Assembly (NCBI RefSeq): GCF_000145215.1
Contig: NC_014392.1
Location: 310,001-374,000, forward strand
Length of the DNA stretch: 64,000 bases
Source of the DNA: Caldicellulosiruptor obsidiansis OB47
Lineage (GTDB): Bacteria; Bacillota; Thermoanaerobacteria; Caldicellulosiruptorales; Caldicellulosiruptoraceae
Reading direction: 5' to 3'
Below, one piece after another: positions 60,317-64,000 of the stretch; position 1 is the first letter of the stretch; each line of letters starts with the position of its first letter. Made by a program: the position numbers and the translations under genes. The notes under the pieces were generated by a model. It was given only the letters and a program-made list of their open reading frames with translations, was not told the origin of the DNA and ran no database searches.

Positions 60317-62385
60317 GAGAGCAGAAGATAGTAGAAGCAACAGATGGATTATCGCTAAAGAATTTAGGGTTTTTCAAGGACATAGTAGTTGGTATAATAA
60401 AAGGTGTAATAAGACTTAGTGACATAGCAAGTGTATTAGCAGAAGGGTATTTTAAGGAGTATATAGAGCCTGTAGAGAGGTTAATAAAGCTAAGTTCAGA
60501 TGTATTTGGAAGAGAAGCAGTATGTGACAGCAAGGTAATAGAGTATGGGAAATATTTAGGAATAGCGGTTTGCAACATAGTAGAGGTAATAAGTGACTTT
60601 GCAACAGGCGGCACAGGAGTATTTGGCAAGGCAGCAGGAAAGTTAGTATCAGTTCTTGGCAAAGCGGGCAAGAGGGTAAGGACATATCTTGGCAAGTTTG
60701 CAAAGATTGAGAAAAAGCTTTCAACAGCAGAGTATGTTCTCAAATATGGAAAGTCATTTGAAAGTTTTGCAGAGCTTAAGAAATATCTTGGTTCACCTGG
60801 AGAAGATAAAGAGTGGCATCATATAGTGGAGCAATGTCAGATAAAGAAATCTGGTTTTGATGCAAGATTGATACACAATACTAAGAATGTAATAGCGATT
60901 GATAAAGAGATTCACAGGAAAATAAGCGGGTATTATTCGTCTAAAAAGGAATTTACTAAGGATAAAACAGTGAGAGAATGGTTAGCAGGGCAGAGCTATG
61001 AGTTTCAATATGGAGACTTGTCAAGAATTTTGTGTTTCCAATTTATAACGTAAGTTGTAAAGTTGGGTTATGTTGTTAATGCATTTTCTAATGCTGGGAA
61101 CTCCATTTTTCCATTTTGTACGGCGTAAGTTCTCTTCCTGTAAGTAAATATTAATTTCTAAGACGCAAGCAGCTTAAAGTATCCACCTGAATTTACTTCT
61201 TGCCTTCTCAATCATGCTATTTACACATAAAGCGGCATTTGTAGAAAAAGCTTTCTTAATTCCTCAGGGTATTTCATATGGACAGAATAAAACTCTGCTT
61301 TTTCTGATATTGCAGCAATAAAATCGAGGATATTATGAAAGGTATCCATTACAAAGTTCTTTAAATTTCAGTACAGCTCAATCAAAATCGGAGGAAGAAA
61401 TTCTAAGTTTGTTCTTAACTCTTGTTAAAAGTGGAAAGCTTTATCTTTTGTCATATGTTTTCTGCTATTTTGTTGGAGGTGGACAAAAGCAAGCTAAAGG
61501 TAAAAAAGAGGATAAGTAAGTTTGACAGCATCTATAATACCAGGAAAGTCATCGCTTATGACAATTAAAACTTCTTTAAGACCTCTTGTAATTAAATCGT
61601 CAAAAACTTTCATCCAGGTAAGCCTTATTTTCTTTGCCGAAGAAAGTGTAGACGCCGAAAATGTCTTTTTTACCTTTCTTAGTCGATACCGAGGCAGGCA
61701 TTGCAAGTAGCAAATTTGCTCTTAGAATTATCCTTAACTTCACTTTTGAATAACCATCGATGATAAGAGCAAAAGCACTTGCAGATAAGTTCTCTTTATT
61801 TGGAAAACTCAAGCTCATTTTTAAGGTCTTCTTTGATTTTTAGTATTTCGTTTTCGGAATATGGAAGATTCAAAGCTTTCAAAGTTTGAACAAGGGAACG
61901 CACAAGAATAACCGTTGATATACTTGCGACATAAGCAGGTAAGTAGGTGAAGTATCAACTCTTTTGTAGCGGGAAGAAGAGGATAGAAGGTCGGAAATTG
62001 GAAGTAACGTGTGCGAGGGACAGAGATTTCAAGACTTGAGGCAGGTGTTGCAAGTTTTACTTCAATAAAAACCATTGCCTTTGTCATTGTCGTTTTTAGC
62101 AAGGTATACTGCTCTTTCCGATAACATAAAGCAATCGAGCAAGTTTTACTTTTAGTTGTTTTAGAGCTGGGCGGTTAGGATCATCACAGGAAGCAATACA
62201 TATTTAATACTTGCTTCTTTTGCCATGTTTTTAGCAGTCTCAATAATTTCGTTTTTATTCATTTTAAATAACCCCCTTTTGATGATTATTTCAATACTAA
62301 TTATACAGTGGACACAATTTTATTTTAACTCCCTCAATATGAGTTTGGACTACAAGTACTTAGAGATTTTGGGGTGATAGAATGA
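60317..62385 (+). pseudogene. Orphan RHS toxin tip with HNH-type nuclease, split by IS256
   Basis: An open frame without its own start begins after a stop at ~60314. It encodes a linker like that of the upstream RHS tip (Y-I-E-P-V-E-R-L-I-K, Y-G-K-Y-L-G-I-A-V) and then an HNH-like domain with E-W-H-H-I-V-E-Q near 60812, N-T-K-N-V-I-A-I and K-E-I-H-R-K-I-S. At 61012 a second IS256 copy interrupts it; after that copy (62342) the frame resumes E-F-G-L-Q-V-L-R-D-F-G-V-I-E and stops at 62383-62385. It overlaps the immunity gene start by 4 bp. With no start and no RHS core it is a displaced cassette. Confidence 0.8.
61013..62333 (-). mobile_element. Second IS256-family copy, heavily mutated
   Basis: This 1321-bp element has the same ends as the IS at 54940-56247 (GAGACTTGTC... 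and ...TTAACTCCC) and an 8-bp target duplication TCAATATG (61005-61012 and 62334-62341). The inner transposase is broken by many frameshifts and stops. The differences from the intact copy are mainly short clustered replacements of 3-12 bases between long identical stretches, rather than scattered point changes. Confidence 0.9.
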
Positions 62386-62735
62386 TAGATGTTAAAAAAT
62401 TGATTGAGGAATACAGAAACGCAGCAATATTGCAGAAGGAAGCTTCGAGAGACGGCGATTATAAGACAGCTAATAAACAATATTCGAAGTTAATAAGGAT
62501 TTACAAAATATTAGAGAAAGATAAAGATTTAAGAGAAAAAGTTTTAAAAGAATTGCTAAAAGATGAAAACATATGTGTAAGTAGTTGGGCAGCAGCACAC
62601 TGTTTGAGGTTAAATATATATGTTGATGAAGCAGTGAAATTACTTGAAGAGATTGCTAAAAGGGAAGATATTGGCATTTGGAGATTTGATGCAGAGATGA
62701 CATTGAAGGTATGGAGAGAAGAGGGGAAATTATAG
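62382..62735 (+). CDS. DUF2019-like immunity protein
   Basis: This 117-aa cytoplasmic protein overlaps the toxin-tip stop codon (ATGA), the classical arrangement of a toxin and its immunity gene. It is all helical: L-I-E-E-Y-R near the start, then W-A-A-A-H-C-L-R-L-N, a V-K-L-L-E-E-I-A repeat and D-A-E-M-T-L-K-V-W-R-E at the end, resembling DUF2019 HEAT-like immunity proteins. A truncated second copy follows at 63109-63216. It is expected to neutralise the HNH-type tip encoded just upstream. Confidence 0.8.
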   Translation: MIDVKKLIEEYRNAAILQKEASRDGDYKTANKQYSKLIRIYKILEKDKDLREKVLKELLKDENICVSSWAAAHCLRLNIYVDEAVKLLEEIAKREDIGIWRFDAEMTLKVWREEGKL

Positions 62736-62896
62736 TTGTGCCAATTTACTATTTCAAGGTAAGTTTTAGTAAAAAATAATGATTGTATAATAAGTTTTAG
62801 AACGAAGTATATTGTGGGGAACAAGTTTTAAAATGCTGAAAGAGGGGCTTATGAAAGACCCGAGTTTGGCAGAGTTTGAAGATTAGCAGATTATAG

Positions 62897-62933
62897 GGGA
62901 GTGGCAGACAAGAGTGCTGCTCCCTTGTTTTTG
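62897..62933 (+). terminator. Terminator after the DUF2019-like gene
   Basis: GGGAGTGGCA (62897-62906) pairs with TGCTGCTCCC (62915-62924) with two G-U pairs, followed by TTGTTTTT. Confidence 0.7.
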
Positions 62934-62938
62934 ATTAA

Positions 62939-63216
62939 AACGTTGTAATAGCGATTAATAAAGAGATTCACAGGAAAATAAGCGCATATTATTCCTCCGA
63001 ACAACGTATTTCAGGAGAGAAGACAGTAAGAGAATGGTTAGCAGGGCAGAGCTATGAATTTCAATATGAGTTTGGACTTAAGACATTAAGGAAGTTTGGG
63101 GTGATAGAATGAAAGATATAAAAGATTTAATTGAGGAATACAGGAAGGCAGCAATAACCCATAGGGAAGCAACATACGAAGGAAAAAATGTTAATGATAA
63201 AATAAAAATGTACTGA
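62939..63216 (+). pseudogene. Third toxin-tip end and truncated immunity gene
   Basis: Frame V-I-A-I-N-K-E-I-H-R-K-I-S to G-V-I-E-stop (63110-63112) repeats the last ~57 residues of the HNH tip with some substitutions and without the IS. A 35-codon copy of the DUF2019-like gene start (ATG 63109, L-I-E-E-Y-R-K-A-A) follows and ends at TGA 63214-63216. Both are fragments, showing the toxin/immunity cassette was once repeated in tandem. Confidence 0.75.
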
Positions 63217-63230
63217 AAGTGGAATATAAG

Positions 63231-63286
63231 AATGTACAAAATTGTACATTGATATGATATCCTTTCTCATGGTGAGGGGGGATATC
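63231..63286 (+). promoter_or_regulatory. IS21-like leader: palindrome and RBS-covering hairpin
   Basis: AATGTACAA (63231-63239) pairs with TTGTACATT (63242-63250). Then GATATCCTTTCTCA (63256-63269) pairs with TGAGGGGGGATATC (63273-63286), using three T-G pairs; this right arm contains the RBS GAGGGGGG of the gene starting at 63289. The palindrome may mark the element's end. Confidence 0.5.
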
Positions 63287-63288
63287 AA

Positions 63289-63831
63289 ATGAAAAATTTA
63301 ACAGCACATTTAAACATGATAAGGGCGATGAAAATGAAACCTAACTTTTCAGAACTTGCAAGAATATATGGAGTTGATAGAAGAACTGAGAAGAAATACT
63401 TTGAAGGAAAACCTAAGAATAGAAATAAATCGACACTTCAAGCAGCAGCTGTTGATATAACAGGTGAAAAAATTAAAGTGAGTTAAAGATTTAAAAGCTT
63501 TGCGGAAGACTTTGGATTTGAAATAAAGCTTTGCAAACTCAGACATTCGTACACAAAAGGAAAAGTTGAAGTAGCAAACAAGTTTATAGATTGGATATTG
63601 CCATATCAGGGTGAATTTGAAACAGAAGAGGATTTAGTAAGGATAATAAAAGAGATAAACGCAAAAGTCAATATGCAGCCAAATCAAACAACTCAAGTCC
63701 CACCTGCTCTTCTGTTTCAAAAAGAAAAAGAGTATTTACTACCCTTGCCAGATAAAAAGTTAATAGAGAGTTACTTGGATTGCTACAAATCAGTAAAAGT
63801 CCAAAAAGATTCTCTGATTTACTACAAGTAG
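63289..63831 (+). pseudogene. IS21-family IstA transposase, internally deleted
   Basis: ATG 63289 begins an IstA-like N-terminus with a helix-turn-helix (F-S-E-L-A-R-I-Y-G-V-D-R-R-T, ~residues 24-38). After 66 codons the frame stops at 63484-63486. Downstream the sequence resumes with the transposase C-terminal part (K-G-K-V-E-V-A-N-K-F containing the last catalytic Glu, then W-I-L-P-Y and a C-terminal E-S-Y-L-D-C-Y region ending at 63831). The catalytic core between is missing. No IstB gene follows in the window. From 63832 to the end I see nothing but a run of 17 A at 63956-63972. Confidence 0.7.
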
Positions 63832-64000
63832 GGAAAAGGTATTGACAATAACAAGTAACAACTCTGCCTTATTCTAAACCTGAGAAAATTAGAGCAATTT
63901 TAAGCTATTTTAAGAAAAACATAATTTTAGCTCAAAAATTGGCGAAATATCGTCTAAAAAAAAAAAAAAAAACGAGATTGACAGTATGAAAATATATAAG

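Noticed and set aside
60309-60743. 144-codon minus-strand open frame
   Set aside because: It is the antisense of the orphan toxin tip, whose plus strand encodes recognisable linker and HNH motifs.
61494-62102. Several short open frames inside the second IS256 copy
   Set aside because: They are fragments of the broken transposase or its complement.
1-64000. CRISPR array, rRNA or tRNA genes
   Set aside because: No regularly spaced direct repeats and no rRNA or tRNA-like stretches were noticed on reading; a tRNA scan was not possible.

Overview
The window is AT-rich, dense, low-GC Gram-positive (Bacillota) DNA. The gene set (rapZ-yvcK-whiA-crh block, WhiA, MurB, FmdE, DUF3842, TatD with its partner radical SAM protein, a 653-aa MetRS with a C-terminal tRNA-binding domain) suggests an anaerobic, probably thermophilic Caldicellulosiruptor-like clostridium; that genus assignment is inference. 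No rRNA, tRNA or CRISPR array was seen.

Layout. 1-9.7 kb is accessory and rearranged. Three paralogous ~455-aa proteins of unknown function are associated with a secreted toxin-like protein (plus a truncated second copy) and an N-terminally anchored subtilisin-like protease. This block has been reshaped by one insertion sequence and its internally deleted derivative, leaving an 868-bp inverted duplication and a frameshifted PIN-domain gene. 9.7-14.4 kb holds a FecBCD/BtuFCD-type ABC transporter (binding protein frameshifted) with trmO, an FmdE-family gene and a DUF3842 gene, preceded by a structured leader; molybdate or tungstate uptake is a reasonable guess. 14.6-18.3 kb carries an orphan CheB-like protein, an OmpR-type two-component system and a divergent small Lys/Ser/Thr-rich exported protein behind three direct-repeat boxes.

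18.7-50 kb is mostly core chromosome: comB, a membrane protein, metG-tatD-radical SAM, a PIG-L deacetylase, a bifunctional-nuclease family gene, a metal P-type ATPase with its ArsR repressor and operator, glycosyltransferase, HAD phosphatase, SRAP protein, murB-rapZ-yvcK-whiA-crh, two homocysteine methyltransferases (the second fused to MTHFR), a compact AddAB-like helicase/nuclease pair, an NrdG2-type radical SAM protein, an MFS transporter, and a LacI regulator next to an oxidoreductase/sugar-isomerase pair with two LacI-type operators.

50-64 kb is a decaying polymorphic-toxin island. A large secreted RHS/YD-repeat gene carries an in-frame amber codon and an IS256-family insertion with an 8-bp target duplication. 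It is followed by two related candidate immunity genes, an orphan HNH-type toxin tip split by a second and oddly mutated IS256 copy, a DUF2019-like immunity gene, a truncated third tip/immunity copy and an IS21-like remnant. The tips share a pre-toxin linker, which suggests tip exchange by recombination. Several transposase leaders fold so that the ribosome-binding site is hidden.
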